A stretch of DNA of 64,000 bases, from the NCBI RefSeq assembly GCF_032884065.1, contig NC_088867.1, forward strand, positions 22,636,281-22,700,280, read 5' to 3'. The stretch is from Artemia franciscana. Lineage: Eukaryota; Arthropoda; Branchiopoda; Anostraca; Artemiidae. The notes under the pieces were generated by a model, which searched no databases, had not been told where the DNA came from, and was given only the letters and a program-made list of their open reading frames with translations. A program made the position numbers and the translations under genes. Positions within the stretch are counted from its first letter, which is position 1, and each line of letters opens with the position of its first letter. Shown here piece by piece: positions 45,385-57,515 of the stretch.

Positions 45385-47930
45385 GTTGAAATTTAATATC
45401 GGGACTGGGCAGCCGAGTGGAGGTACTGCTATTCTTCTCTGAAGTGTCTTCATGCCCAAACACTTGCGCGACAGTGACTATTTTACGGCAGTCAAAATTC
45501 AGAATTCAGTGGTGGGCTCAGTGTATTTACCCACCGATTACCGTAATGCTACATCAGAAAGACAATTCGATAAAGCCTGCCGCCTAGTCAGTTCCCTCGT
45601 GTCAGATTGTTAAGTACAAAACCTACCAGTAATCCTTGCTGATGATTTGAACTATAACCTTTCTGACGAAAGTAGTAGTCGTGCAAATATTCTGAATAGC
45701 CTGTGCCCTCAGCTCGTGGCGGTCGAGAGTGCCAAAGATTTCACATATATCCTTAACTCCGGTAGCACCTCTTCTCTGGACTCTTTAATGTGCGCCCCGA
45801 ATATGAAACCAGACTCCAAATCGTCATTACCTCCACTTTCCAAGCCTTAGATCATATGCCCATCAGTAATATATTTCTCGTTCAATTTATTTCGCCGAGT
45901 GATCCAAGTCCAGACAATGATAGTAAATGTCATGAAAGCACCGATTGGACTTATGTAGATATGTTTGCGTTCCAGGCTGTTTGTGATTCTACTTTGGGAA
46001 GCCCCAACTGCCGTTTCATCTACTTTTCTCAACGAAACGATTAGCCTTTGAAGATATACTCTACTGCGATCGTTCGCGGTTTAAGCGCTGTCGGGCGTGC
46101 TAGAGTTCCCATCCAAAAAGTACGTCTCGGAACTGAGAGGTATGGTTGGTCAAGTAATACTGACCTCGTTGATTCTTTTGCTAAATCGAAATTCTAGTTT
46201 CATGTCTGGAAGGAGTATGGTATGCCGCGTCAAAATTTGGTCAATGAAATTCGTCTGAAAACAAAGCGGCATTTCACGAAAGTGCTTAGGCAACACTATG
46301 CTAAATTATCAAGTAAATGCACAAGTGATCCTAATTTCGGATAGAAAGTGCTCAAAAGAGATAAATCAAAAGCCTATAATGCTGTCAAAATTACTTTTAA
46401 GAGATTATAGATTACTTTAAAGTGAGTTTTCCCAGCCTCATCCATCATTGTCAAATGAATATGAAACGGAGCTTGACGGTTGCTTGGGTCAATTAAGTGA
46501 TGAGATCAGTTTCATTATTATTCGATCTGCAGTTACCGAGTACATTTCTAAGCTACAAAAAAAAACTTATCGTGACGTTAATGGCCTCTGTGCAAAGCAT
46601 CTAAGGTGTGGGTCCCCTTTCCTGATTGAGCATATGACCTTACTCTTTCAGATGATATTATGTTGTGGTATAGTTCCTGATTTGTTCAGTACTGGAGTAT
46701 TAATGCCGGTATTAAAAAGGGGAAAGCCTTCGGACCAATGTTCTTCTTTTAAGCCAATTACGGTGTCACCGGTTTTGTGCAAAGTGTTTGAGTTATTAAT
46801 TACTGACGGAACATCTGATAAGTGTTATACGTAGGATAACCAATTTGGCTTCAAGAAAGGAGTAGGCCGCGACCATATTCACCATTTGATTGCTAATTCA
46901 CTTCTACATGCTCATGAAAATAATGAGGTATTATATTTTACTGGGTTAGACGTATCTAGAGCTTTCTACTCAGGTGTAAATTCGCATATTTTATTGACTG
47001 CTTATGAGCGTGGAGTAAATACTTCCGCCATCAAAGCAATATGTGATATGTATAAAAAGCTAAGTGCCAGAGTAAAGGTCACCATCTCACCTTGCATAGT
47101 GGAATTTACTGCTTCATTTCCAGCCAAAAAAGGTATTAGACAGGGTGTTGTTACTTCTCCGCCCCTGTTTAATAATACTGTCATTGTACCTCAACAGAAC
47201 TACCCTTGACATTAGTAGAATAGCCTTTAGATATTCGATTTACTGAGAGTAAAACTGAGTTCCTGGTGTTCAATCACCGCTCAGATTGCCCGACAAGTGT
47301 TCAGTTGGGTGAATATGTTATTATTAAAGCATACGATATACTGACGTTTCTTGGTGTACCGATTGGGTCAAATCTTGGCACCACGCATCTACTCCTGAAA
47401 GAATTTTTTGCCAAGAATTCTAGGAAAGCGTACAGTTTACTAGTTGCATTAAAGTATAAACTTAACCACCGCATCTTAACTAGCGTTTATAATGCATTTG
47501 TTGTACCGCATCTGCTTGCTCTTGCACCATTTTGGTTTCTTCTTACTGCTTCGTATATTAAGGATATACGGAAATGCTTCTACAAGTATGCGAAATATTT
47601 GCTGCGGCTGCCTCTCTGGACTAACAAAAGCTCCCTATCCTCGTGGTACGGAGTTGTTAGTCCAGCGTCCACGGTGCAGAAAAGAAATGAGAGAAATTGG
47701 AGACAGATTATTGGTGAAAGCACTTTTGAAATTGTCCTTCGTTGATCATGCGTTTGTTTCTACGCATAACTGCCCTCATTTGTACTTTTTTTTATCAGTT
47801 CTTCTTTGTTTTATTTTTGTTTGTTTTTGTCAGAAGTTACTTGTTTCTGTTCTTTTTCTTTCTTTACTACTCCATCAGTGCTGTTTTTTATACATTTGTG
47901 ATATGCAATAAATCTATAAAAATAAATTAA
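45385..47930 (+). mobile_element. LINE family 3 with endonuclease and reverse transcriptase domains, degenerate
   Basis: In broken plus frames: an apurinic-type endonuclease part with SGGTAILL (about 45415), DYFTAVKIQNSVVGSVYLPT (45475-45535) and VILADDLNYNLSDE (about 45630-45670, the GDLN-type motif with G changed to D). A connector WKEYGMPRQNLVNEIRLKTK follows at about 46205. The reverse transcriptase spans 46448-46834 (CAKHLRCGSPFLIEHM, then FKPITVSPVLCKVFELLI) and 46886-47209 (FTGLDVSRAF, the motif A aspartate; KKGIRQGVVTSPPLF, motif B). The ADD motif C is deleted near 47200. The thumb follows in 47266-47745. A T-rich 3' region ends in AATAAA-like tails at about 47906-47930. Many stops; inactive. 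Confidence 0.8.
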
Positions 47931-48590
47931 TAAATGTATTGATAAAAGAGAAATAGTTTTTGACGGTTTCTAAATAGAGACAAGACAGAATATGTGAACA
48001 TATGAGGTCATAATTCACAGGATCGTTTCTGTAGCATGATTACTTAGGTTTCGCTGGTACTACCAGTGATACTACTACCTAGTATCATTGGTACTAACCA
48101 ATGATACTACTAAACTCAATGATGAGATGAAACGTCTATCTCTGAGCAGGGAAAGAACCGGTTCTGGCGTATGTTGGAGCTTGATTATTGAGGACCGTTC
48201 CTAGCTGGTATTCTGGTAAGTTGGGATTAGATAGATGTGATCCTACTGTTTGTGGAAGTGTTATATGATATTTTTGATTGCCACGGGTATAACACATGGC
48301 TTATATTCACTATATGTTAATCAGCGATACCAGCATTAATGAATCGTCACCAAATATGTTGATTTTACAGGTAATTCAGTAAACAAATTGAAATTTCCAT
48401 ACGGATTTGTAAATCCAATATTATTGTTTCTGAAAAAGTTGGAAATTCAATAATGATAAGGGAATTCCAATAAGGCTGTTAAGTATTGAATTTCAGCGAT
48501 TTTCAGCTGTTGAAATTCCATTTTTTCTTTTTATTGATAAACATTGTAAACATATTTTGTTGAATATCAAACAATTTTTTTTTACCGTAT
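47931..48590. other. No gene; perfect 12-base-pair hairpin at 48081-48108
   Basis: AGTATCATTGGT and its complement ACCAATGATACT flank a 4-base loop (ACTA), beside further GATACTACTA repeats. It is probably slippage of a short repeat. Confidence 0.4.
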
Positions 48591-49025
48591 GTGCTAATTA
48601 ACACTAAATCCTTTAGTTCATCCTGGTCCACGTTTGATTCTAATTCTTCACATTCTATTCTCATTAACGGTAAATCAATTACTCGCGCCTGGTCAATAGG
48701 CGATTTGATATACGTTAATATTAATTTCTATTAAACGACCGCTTATTATTGGCCACCAACACTGTAATCACCAAAAATATTTGACAGGCAGCTCTTGTGT
48801 CTGCGACGACCCCTTCATCTCCATATTGCACAATTAATTCAAACTCATCTATACATTTCATAAGAAAATGTGCCGATAATGAGTTCGTGGAACCAGTGCA
48901 TGGAATTCTTCACCAAGTTTGAGGCAATTCGCTTTAATATAACCAGCATTCGTGCCATCTTGAAATACCTCTTCAGTATTAAGCAAAAACCCAAAGTCTT
49001 TGAATCGGCCATTGATTTCTAACAA
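48591..49025 (-). pseudogene. Decayed coding region of unknown family
   Basis: On the minus strand from about 49020, one frame reads INGRFKDFGFLLNTEEVFQD, then AGYIKANCLKLGEEFHALVP. After a +1 shift near 48870 comes MKCIDEFELIVQYGDEGVVA and DTRAACQIFLVITVLVANNK. After another break comes VIDLPLMRIECEELESNVDQ and DELKDLVL near 48610. Composition and stop spacing look like a protein broken by frameshifts rather than random sequence. I cannot name the family; a transposon-encoded protein or a retrogene are both possible. Confidence 0.4.
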
Positions 49026-49029
49026 TTAT

Positions 49030-49226
49030 TAAACAATTCGACGTAAAGAACTGTAAGTAAAGAGAGACGCGGCTAAATAGTAACAGACAATCTAAAAAAC
49101 AGAGTTTTGATAACAATATATCCTTCGAAACAATGACATTTTTATGCCAATTCAAAATGTATAAAGTTCACTAAGTTTAATATTACGCACCAATAGTTAG
49201 GACCTGAGAAAACTTACACAAGTTTT
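49030..49226 (+). mobile_element. Foldback element FB1, 5' part, interrupted
   Basis: AAGAACTGTAAGTAAAGAGA, then GCGGCTAAATAGTAACAG matches the start of FB1. It stops at 49226 where the array element begins, near CCTGAGAAAACTT, a different site from the insertion at 29576. Confidence 0.6.
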
Positions 49227-51639
49227 AACAAGAGCTAAGAGCTCATATGGCACTTGTGACGAGGCGAGAAGAGCTAAGAGCCAAGAGATCATATGGTATG
49301 AGCTCTAACAAAATTCTATGAATCAATAGATTGATTTAAAAAGGAAAATAAGAGGTTTAATGCCGGCCAGGATTTAAAATAAGAGCTCTGAGTCACAATG
49401 TCCTTCTAAATATCAAAATTCATTAAGATCCGATCACCCACTCGTAAGTTATAAATACCCAATTTTTTCTAATTTTTCCTCTCCCTTTAGCCTCCCAGAT
49501 GGTCGAATCTGGGAAAACGACTTTATCAAGTCAAATTGTGCAGCTCCCTGACACGCCTATCAATTTTCATCGTCCTAGCACGTCCAGAAGCACCAAACTC
49601 GCCAAATCACTGAACCTCTCCCCCCAACTCCCCCAAAGAGAGCGAATCCAGTACGATTCTGTCAATCACGTATCAAGGACATTTGTTTATTCTATCCACC
49701 AAGCTTCATCCCGATTCCTACACTCCAAGTGTTTTTCCAAGATTTCCCCCTCCAACTCCCCCCAATGTCAAACGATCTGGTCGGGATTTGAAATAAGAGC
49801 TCTGAGACATGAATTCTTTCTAAAAATACCCCAATTTTCACGTTTTCCAAGAATTCCGGTTTCCCCCTCCAACTCCCCCTAACGTCACAAGATCTGGTCG
49901 GAATTTAAAATAAGAACTTTAAAGCACAAGATCCTTCTAAATATCAAATTTCATTAAGATCTGGTCACCCTTTCGTAAGTTACAAATGCCTCAATTTTCA
50001 AAATTATCCCCCCTCCAATTCCACCAAAGAGAGCAGATCCGGTCCGGTTATGTCAATCACGTATCCTAGACAGGTTTTTATTCTTCCCATCTAGTCTCAT
50101 CCTGATCTCACCGCTTTAAGTATTTTCTAAGATTTCCGCCCCCCCCCCATTACGCTTGATCCGGTTGAGATTTTAAATAAGAGATCTAAGTTACGAGGTC
50201 CTTCTAAATATGAAGTTTCATGAAGATCCGATCACTCCTTCGTAAGATAAAAATACGTCATTTTTTCTTATTTTTCAGAATTAACCCCCCCCCCCCAATA
50301 GATCGGATCCGTTCCAATTATGTAAATCACGTATGTAAGACTTCTGCTTATTTTTCCCACCAAGTTTCATCCCGATCCCTCCAATCTAAGCGTTTTCCAT
50401 GATTTTAGGTTCCCCCACCCCAAACTTCCCCCAACGTCACCAGATCCAGTCAGGATTTAAAATAAAAGCTTTGAGACACGATATCCTTCTAAATATCAAA
50501 TTTAATTGAGATCCGATAACCCGTTCGTAAGTTAAAAATACCTCATTTTTTTCTAATTTTTCAGAATTAACCCCTCCCCCAACTACCCCAAAGAGAGCGG
50601 ATCCGTTCCGGTTATGTCAATCATGTATCTAGGACTCGTGATTATTTTTTCCACCAAGTTTCATCCCGATCCCTCCACTCTAAGTGTTTCTCAAGTTTTA
50701 GGTTTCCCCCTCCCAACTCCCCCCCAATGTCACCAGATCTGGTCGGGTTTAAAATAAAAGCTCTAAGCCACGATATCCTTCTAAATATCAAATTTCATTG
50801 AGATCCGATCGTCTGTTCTTAAGTTAAAAATACCTCATTTTTTCTAATTTTTCAGAAATAACCCCCCCAACTATCCCAAAGAGAGCGGATCCGTTCCGTT
50901 TATGTCAATCATGTATCTAGCACTTGTGTTTATTTTTCCCACCAAGTTTCATCCCGATCCCTCCACTCTAAGTGTTTTCCAAGTTCCCCTCCCAACCCCC
51001 CCCCCCCCCAATGTCACCAGATCCGGTCGGGATTTAAAATAAGAGCTTTAAGACACGATATCCTTCTAAACATCAAATTTCATTGAGATCCGATCACCCG
51101 TTCGTAAGTTAAAAATACCTCATTTTTTCTAATTTTTCAGAATTACCCCCCCCCCCCCCCAACTACCCCAAAGAGAGCGGATCCGTTCCGATTATGTCAA
51201 TCATGTATCTGGGACTTGTGCTTATATTTCCCCTCAAGTTTCATCCCGATCCCTCCACTCTAAGTGTTTTCCAAGATTTTAGGTTCCCCCCCCTCCAACT
51301 CGCCCCAATGTCATTAGATCAGGTCGGGATTTAAAATAAGAGCTCTGAGATACAATATCATTCCAAACATCAAATTTCATTAAGATCCCATCACCCATTC
51401 ATAAGTTAAAAATACTTCATTTTTTTCTATTTTTTTCGAATTAACCGGCCCCCACTCCCCCCCAGATGGTCAAATTGGGAAAACGACTCTTTCTAATTTA
51501 AGCTGGTCCCGTCCCTGATGCGCCTGCCAAATTTCATCGTCCTAGCTTACCTGGAAGTGCCCAAAGTAGCAAAACCGGGACCGACAGACCGACAGAATTG
51601 GCGATTGCTATATGTCACTTGGTTAATACCAAGTGCCAT
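49227..51639 (-). mobile_element. Array element AE, copy 3, inserted in FB1
   Basis: Plus-strand borders are AACAAGAGCTAAGAGCTCAT (left) and CTTGGTTAATACCAAGTGCC, ending AT (right): the same two ends as at 29.6-31.8 kb, inverted. There are eight or so tandem units with clear conservation (TTTCATCCCGATCCCTCCA, AAATTTCATTGAGATCCGAT, CAAAGAGAGCGGATCC). It is the longest and most regular copy (2413 bases). Poly-C runs of variable length separate the units. ORFs at 49499-49882 and 50220-50402 are repeat products. Confidence 0.65.
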
Positions 51640-52680
51640 AAAAAAGAATGGAAACACCCCCAAAGCGTCCAGGGATCTTAATGAAAATCACAGCATCAGA
51701 TTCAGCATATTGCAGAACATAACAGTAGAGTTTTCAAGTGATCGGAAGAGGGCTCATTAAATCAGAAATTAAAAGTTCAATTGTCTTTTTTAAGTTACCC
51801 AAAAGATTGGAGGGCAGCTAGCCCCCTCTGATGCTACTTTTTCCCCAAATTCCTCCGATAAAAATAGCCATTTTGTTCAACATAGTTGAAATATCCAATA
51901 GCTATGCCATTGGGAATAAAATGACCCCCTCCCTCCACAGCCTCTGGGGAAAGGAATGCAAGTTACGAGATTTACTCATTGGTTATGTATCGAATTTGTT
52001 ATTGGGAAGTATAGATTTTTTTTTGGGGGGGGGGGATAATTTCTGCTTCGAAAATTTTCCACGGAGGGTGGATTTCAGCATTGATTTGAAAAACAATCAG
52101 AAGTTATTTTTTTTTCAAATGAAAGCATGCTGGGGAGAATTTTTTGAGGTAGAATCGCCTGCAAGAAATTTTCTTGGGCGATTTTCACCAAGAATGGATT
52201 TGTTTGGGGTGAATTTTCCGGGAGGGAAGAGGGTCGTGGGAGAAACTTCATTGTAATAACAAATTTCTGTTGGAAGAGGGAAATTTTCCATAGAAGGCAG
52301 GTGGATTTCTAAGCATAACTTGAAAACGATCAGAAATAAAATAATAAAACAAGCCTTTTTTTCAACTGACAGTAATGAACACGATTAAAATTTATAACAA
52401 GCAGAAATTATTCCATATGTGAGGGTTGTTGCCACCTCAACATCTCACTCTTTATGCTAAAGATTGACTTTTTGCTCTAATTCTCTAAAAACGACTCCTG
52501 AAACACAGGGGCCATTTAAATAGAACAAGAAGTTTTTAATAAGTTCTAAAACACTTTAGCGTAACGAGCAGGGTATTGAGGAGGGGGGAACCCCACTCAC
52601 ATGCAGAATAATTTTTGTTCTTTTTAATCTTTGATGTTGCTCCTTACTGTCAGTTGAAAAAAAACTTGTTTTTGTCAATT
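51640..52680 (+). mobile_element. Foldback element FB1, remainder after insertion
   Basis: It resumes with GGAAACACCCCCAAAGCGTC, then GATTGGAGGGCAGCTAG, and finishes with the inverted-repeat core (about 52345-52665; TCAACTGACAGTAATGAACA against GCTCCTTACTGTCAGTTGAA). The 51831-52256 ORF lies in the single-copy part and is interrupted in the other copies. Confidence 0.6.
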
Positions 52681-52764
52681 TAACTTGATCAAGACACACA
52701 GATATAGCTTTTCTAGACATTGAAATTAATTAAATTCGATCTATTTACTTTTATATCAAGGAAC

Positions 52765-53600
52765 ACTACAACTAATACTACTAACAACTCATCGCAGCAT
52801 CAGGCCACCTGGGGTCAACACGGCTACGCACACCCCTTCTCCATCCAATCTATTCAAAACCTCCCTCTTCACACCCTGCCATGAAGTTTCCAATTCGCTT
52901 AAATCTTTTCTTACAACATCTTCCCGCCCTTATTATGCAAGTTTAGCCCTTTCCGTTCCGTTTAGCCTTAGACGGTTGGCCGAAAAGGACAAATCTTTGG
53001 CAATCTATCTTCCTTCATCCATAGAACGTGCCCAAGCCATCTCAGCCTTTCTTTCAGTATAGCCCTAGAAAGCTGGATTAAACCACACTTTTCGTATGGC
53101 CTACTCACGAAATACGATCAGTCAGTCGAGTACTCAAAACAATCCGTATGTAATTTCTCTGGAAAATGCCTAACAAAACACCTCCGGTTTTCAAAGCACC
53201 CATCCTTCAGAACCATATTTGGCCTCTGTCATCATTGCAGCAATCAATATTCTACTTTCGGTTCGCACTTCTCTTCCTGTTCTTCCAAACTTTTTTCAAC
53301 TGTGAAAAAACCACTTGGGCCTTAGCCATTCTACTTTTAGCACCTTTACTGATCCCGCCGTCTTTACTAATAGAACTACAATGTAAGAGAAGCTGTACAA
53401 AAGATCAATCTTTCCGCTACCCAACGTGACCTTTTCATCTTCACTTATTCCTAGCCTTAGCGACTTGGTCCTCTTAACAATAATTGTCAAACCTATTCTA
53501 GCAGCCTGAACTCCCAAAAACTCTAAATTTTGTTCATTTTGTCCAGACCTTACACTCAGACCTTTTGTTCACGCTTCGAGGAATGGTGATGAAAATTTCG
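52765..53600 (-). mobile_element. LINE family 1, longest copy in the window
   Basis: From about 53565 downward on the minus strand: AARIGLTIIVKRTKSLRLGI and EDEKVTLGSGKID (the end of the reverse transcriptase palm and the thumb), then a degraded tail through TDRIS (about 53115) to the GWEDV-type and EALNRL-type regions, finishing in (ACT)n-like sequence at 52765-52785. The 53296-53517 frame is the only open part. It is 5'-truncated by at least the endonuclease and most of the polymerase. Confidence 0.75.
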
Positions 53601-53721
53601 GATTCAATTTGGTTATACTTGCTGCCACCTGCGCCCTCAACTTTATTTTAACTAAAAATAAAATTTCAAAGAGTACAAAATGATAAAAAACCGTTATATT
53701 ATTTATTTGAGTATTTGTTTG

Positions 53722-53757
53722 AGTGCTGCAGCGAGTTATTAGTAGTAGCAGTAGTAT
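53722..53757 (+). mobile_element. Minimal LINE family 1 3' end
   Basis: GTGCTGCAGCGAGTTATTAG followed by (TAG)n-like sequence is the last few codons and tail of family 1. Either an extreme 5' truncation or a deletion remnant. Confidence 0.5.
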
Positions 53758-54075
53758 TAGGTCCTTAACCGTCTTCACAAATTTAGTTGTTACAATCATT
53801 AAATTTTACGTCGATCAATGGATAAATGGTAACGTTTTCAAAATTCTAATTTATGCTTCCCAGGCCTGTCCTTTTTCCGTATGGAGGTGTACTAAGTTTA
53901 AGCGGGTAGAAGGCAGCCAATCTGTGTATCGAGAATATAGGGTACTCATGGAAAGTCGAGAAGTCAATCAAAATTAATCGCATGTAGAGATGCCACATCT
54001 CAGTTTTACACGTTTTGAATTACTAATAAAATATGACTATTTTAACTTGACATATTATTCCACTCCATTAAAAGG

Positions 54076-54083
54076 CTCATCAC
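54076..54083. repeat. hAT target-site duplication, left
   Basis: CTCATCAC, identical to 56601-56608. Confidence 0.85.
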
Positions 54084-56600
54084 CAGGGTTGCCAAAGGGA
54101 CACTTTTAGTGCTTTTTTGACACTTTTTCACTCTGGGTGACACCGTGCCGCTATTGGGTAAAAAAGACAACTTTTTGAAAAAAGGGCACTTTTTGGCATT
54201 TTTCAAAATCAATACCATGCGTATTTATTTTCAGTTTTTTCTTAACTGCAACTGATTTTAATTTGTACTTTGTGCTTTTCAGGTTTGTTTTCATCTTAGG
54301 GTTTTTTATCGTATCAGCACTACTTTCCTATTAAAAAGCGCGAAAATCCAAACGTGGTGAAACATGTGACTTGCTCAAGAGAGTTTAGAAAAAGTTTTTT
54401 TGATAAAAAACTGAAGCAAACATATAACTGCTGGCCGCACCTCTGCATACTCCTGTAGACTGCACCGCATTTGATAAGGGATTGCATATGATAATGCATC
54501 TGTAAACACCGGGGTTCATGGTGGACTAGGTGCGTTGTTTCAGGAATCTTTACCACACCTTTTTACGCTTGGATGCACAAGCCATTCACTTGCGTTATGT
54601 GCTAGCTATGCATCCAAGTTTCTCCCGGACGGATTGGAGCTCTTCCTGAAAGATGTTGAACTTATGCGCGTTACCTCACTCAAGTGTTGGTGCCAAAAGA
54701 CAGTTTTCTCAACTGACAAACATTAAAACTAAGTTGCGAAATCGGTTGGAAGTGAAAACTGTGGATTCCCTCATGCATGTAAAGCAGATGGTTACTCGTA
54801 GCGCTGTGTCGGTGGATCGGTGGCAGATTCTGCCAATATTACTTAACAAATTTTCGAGGTGGTACTGCAAGGCAGACGACAAGGATGAACAAATAGAGAA
54901 TGGATCTGAACCTGACCTAATTGACTGACCAATCAGAAAACCAAATAACTGAAATCAGATTGCAGTAGCCGAAGTCTTTTTCTCCAAAATGGTTAACCAC
55001 TAGAAATTAATTTTTTTTTTCAAAAACGAAAGCTGAAGCTTTGAACAGATTTCTTGTACAAGAATTCTGCATTAAAGTTTCCCTTCATGCTCTCACATTC
55101 TTCTAGTTTTCTCCTTTCTTTCTTGAAAAACTTAGCCTTTTCTGAACCCAGGGTGTGCCTGGACCTCTGTATAACGCTTCTGAATTGGAATCCTATTCAT
55201 TCTATATCTGCTCACTTTTCGTAAGCCTTCATAACATGGAATGCACCGTATGTGAAATCAAGCTCAGTCTTTCCCTTATAAAGGTCTTTTCATGCTGTCT
55301 AAGTTTTTTGATTCGGTCCATCTTGAGCCGCGAAGATGACAAAGGCCTAGCGCAAAATATTTCAGATTTGCCTAGACATTTGTTGTGCACCATTCTACTT
55401 TTGGTGAAAAGGATTGCGATTAAATAAGCCTTTCCATTGTCTTTTACAGACGCCGTCGACCTCTCCTCAGAAAAAAAGAGAGTGGGCAGAGAGAAACGGA
55501 TTTTTCTCGAAAAACCATAGCTATTCTTGACACCAAAAAGTCTTTTTCTTTGGTTTTCTGTGCTTTCTCTTTTTTATTTCAACATTTGATTGAGCACATG
55601 TGACATATGTCTTGTCACTATTTGCAAAGAATTTGACATTTCTTTGTTTTTTGAAGAATAAATTAGCTTTATGCAAAACAAGTGATATTTGTCTTGTGAT
55701 TATTTATCTCCTTATCAAGTTTGATCTCTTAGTTAATTGATCCCATGAACACATTAATGTTTGGATGAAATAATGCTGTGGTTGTGTATTTTTGCGAGAG
55801 CAGCGTTACCAGACGCGTTGGCGAAAGCCAGGTGAAAAGGATGTGAAGCACGTTCCAAGCCAAGCGCGTTTCACAAGCTTTTCGATATCAGTCTGCGGGA
55901 TATGGTCGATAAAATTTTGCAGAAGATCTGATATGCTACTGAAGGAAAAGAGGGAGCGAGGGCAATTAAGCCGTGTCAGCAGTGACAGACATCGTATCTG
56001 TCGTCTGCTGGCGCAAATCTTTTAAGCCATGTCTTCATTATGGTGTTTTCCGACCGAGACGGCTGGGGCCGCTCATAGTGTAGACAGATTTTATCGCCGT
56101 TTTCGTTTTCTCACCATACAGAGTAGACATTTTGGCTGAAAACATAAAAACTAAACAACACATTTTGTCATTCATCTTAGTTGTACTTCAACTTTTCTTT
56201 ACGTTCCTGTAACACCGCAAACGCAGCACAAATGATTCAGTATCTTCTGTAGTTCCTGAAATAAGACTGCACTTTCGGATTTCATGTCAAAATTGACGAA
56301 AATGAAAACTGTTGCGCAAAAAGCAGCAAAGCCGGCTCTGTTGCCAGAAAACGTCATAATAAAAACGGGGCTTTACTGAGTTTTCGGGAGAAGAATAACT
56401 AGGACAACCGAAGGTTCGAGAGAACCCGAGAAAATTATACTGAATTTTTTTCCTTCTTCGCGTATTAGGCGATTTGAGGTTTTACATGGGATTTTTTTGT
56501 CAACTTTTAAAGTATATTGACTAATTTTCTAGGAGGACACTAAAAGTGTCCTTTTTTGCTGAATTTGACACTTTAGTCCCAGAAAGTTTTGGCATCCCTG
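54084..56600 (+). mobile_element. hAT-family DNA transposon, inactive
   Basis: Terminal inverted repeats CAGGGTTGCCAAA (54084) and TTTTGGCATCCCTG (ending 56600) agree at 12 of 13 bases. The perfect 8-base duplication CTCATCAC flanks both ends, as expected for hAT. Length 2517 bases. A transposase remnant lies at 54520-54930; the rest of the interior shows ORFs at 55155-55427 and 55792-56025 with no recognised motif. The intact duplication suggests the insertion is not very old, although the transposase is broken. Confidence 0.88.
54520..54930 (+). pseudogene. hAT transposase remnant, middle segment fused to the C-terminal dimerisation region
   Basis: The first frame (54520-54655) reads ALFQESLPHLFTLGCTSHSL, then ALCASYASKFLPDGLELFLK, a segment typical of hAT transposases. 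A shift near 54655 leads to VGAKRQFSQLTNIKTKLRNR, then LEVKTVDSLMHV, the hAT C-terminal dimerisation signature. In intact enzymes these two parts are separated by far more sequence, so an internal deletion has joined them. The BED zinc finger and catalytic residues were not found. The stop is at 54926-54928. Confidence 0.7.
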
Positions 56601-56608
56601 CTCATCAC
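56601..56608. repeat. hAT target-site duplication, right
   Basis: CTCATCAC, identical to 54076-54083. Confidence 0.85.
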
Positions 56609-56749
56609 TAGAAGCTAGGGTTTCTGAAGTTGCTACTTTTAAACTCAGCAATGCTTTAAAGCTCTTTCAGAGATAGGTTGTTTTCGAGATAGTTCTAGCG
56701 AGTTTTCCATGCAAATAAAACTTTGTATTGATGTTGATGATATACGAAG

Positions 56750-57180
56750 CATTACCTTAGGAACAGATTAGAGCACTAAGGCTAGGAAGGCTAAGATAAT
56801 GAAGGGGAAAATCGTAGGGAAAATTGAGTGGGGATTTGAATTAAATCAAAACTAAGTATGTGCATGGAGGTTGCCAAAAGAGTGCATCAGATATATCTAA
56901 GAGAAGGACTGAAGTTTTCAGTTGATACTTAAAAGGCATTTTGCAAGGGATATCGAACTAACAGATAGGCATTATTTGCATGTTATTTTCCAAAAACAGC
57001 ATGAGATGTCCCTATTTACAATGTCCATGACTGTTTTCCAAAAAAGAAAAAAGCGATATTACAACCATAAATTAACAACAGAAATTACTAGGAACCAAGA
57101 AATGAAATCTAAAATAGAGTCTGAAATGAAGGACAGCTGAAAGTTAAGATGTACCAAAAACCACAGAGAAGAGCTGGACT
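56750..57180 (+). repeat. Remnant units of the AAGTTGAAACTTTC tandem family
   Basis: TGTGCATGGAGGTTGCCAAA and TTGAATTAAATCAAAACTAA match blocks of the 36.7 kb array. The 56922-57140 ORF has no supporting feature. Confidence 0.4.
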
Positions 57181-57515
57181 GCCGCTCTTCGAACCATCGT
57201 CCGTCAGATTCGCTTGGTCAGGGCTGATCGAAAATATTCCAAGTCCAAAAGCTCCTTTTGACCTGGGTGCCTGTTTCCTACCCTGAAGGCTCTAAGGAGA
57301 TCGGATAGGAAAAATGTGTCCATGCATTTACAAACTTTGGGCAAAATGACTACCTCAGACTAAGCTGTAATGGCAAGCTCATTTTTTTTCACTTTTTGTT
57401 TATATTTCAAATATCGATAGCTATTTCATGACTGAAATGACTATTTCAAAATCTTCAGGAGAAGTCTTCGGATAATAGAGCAATGGACGATGGGTACATT
57501 TTTTAGAGCTATTCT

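Noticed and set aside
45790-46044. Separate small gene inside 45.6-46.1 kb
   Set aside because: It is an alternate frame of the LINE endonuclease region.
48081-48108. Hairpin as a transcription terminator
   Set aside because: Rho-independent terminators do not apply in a eukaryote, and the hairpin is part of a simple GATACTACTA repetition.
49499-51760. Plus-strand ORFs with repeated NFHRPSTSRS-like and SHQVSSRSL-like peptides (also 10908-11523, 58701-59428)
   Set aside because: The same peptides recur with the roughly 290-base units of the array element and are broken differently in each copy.
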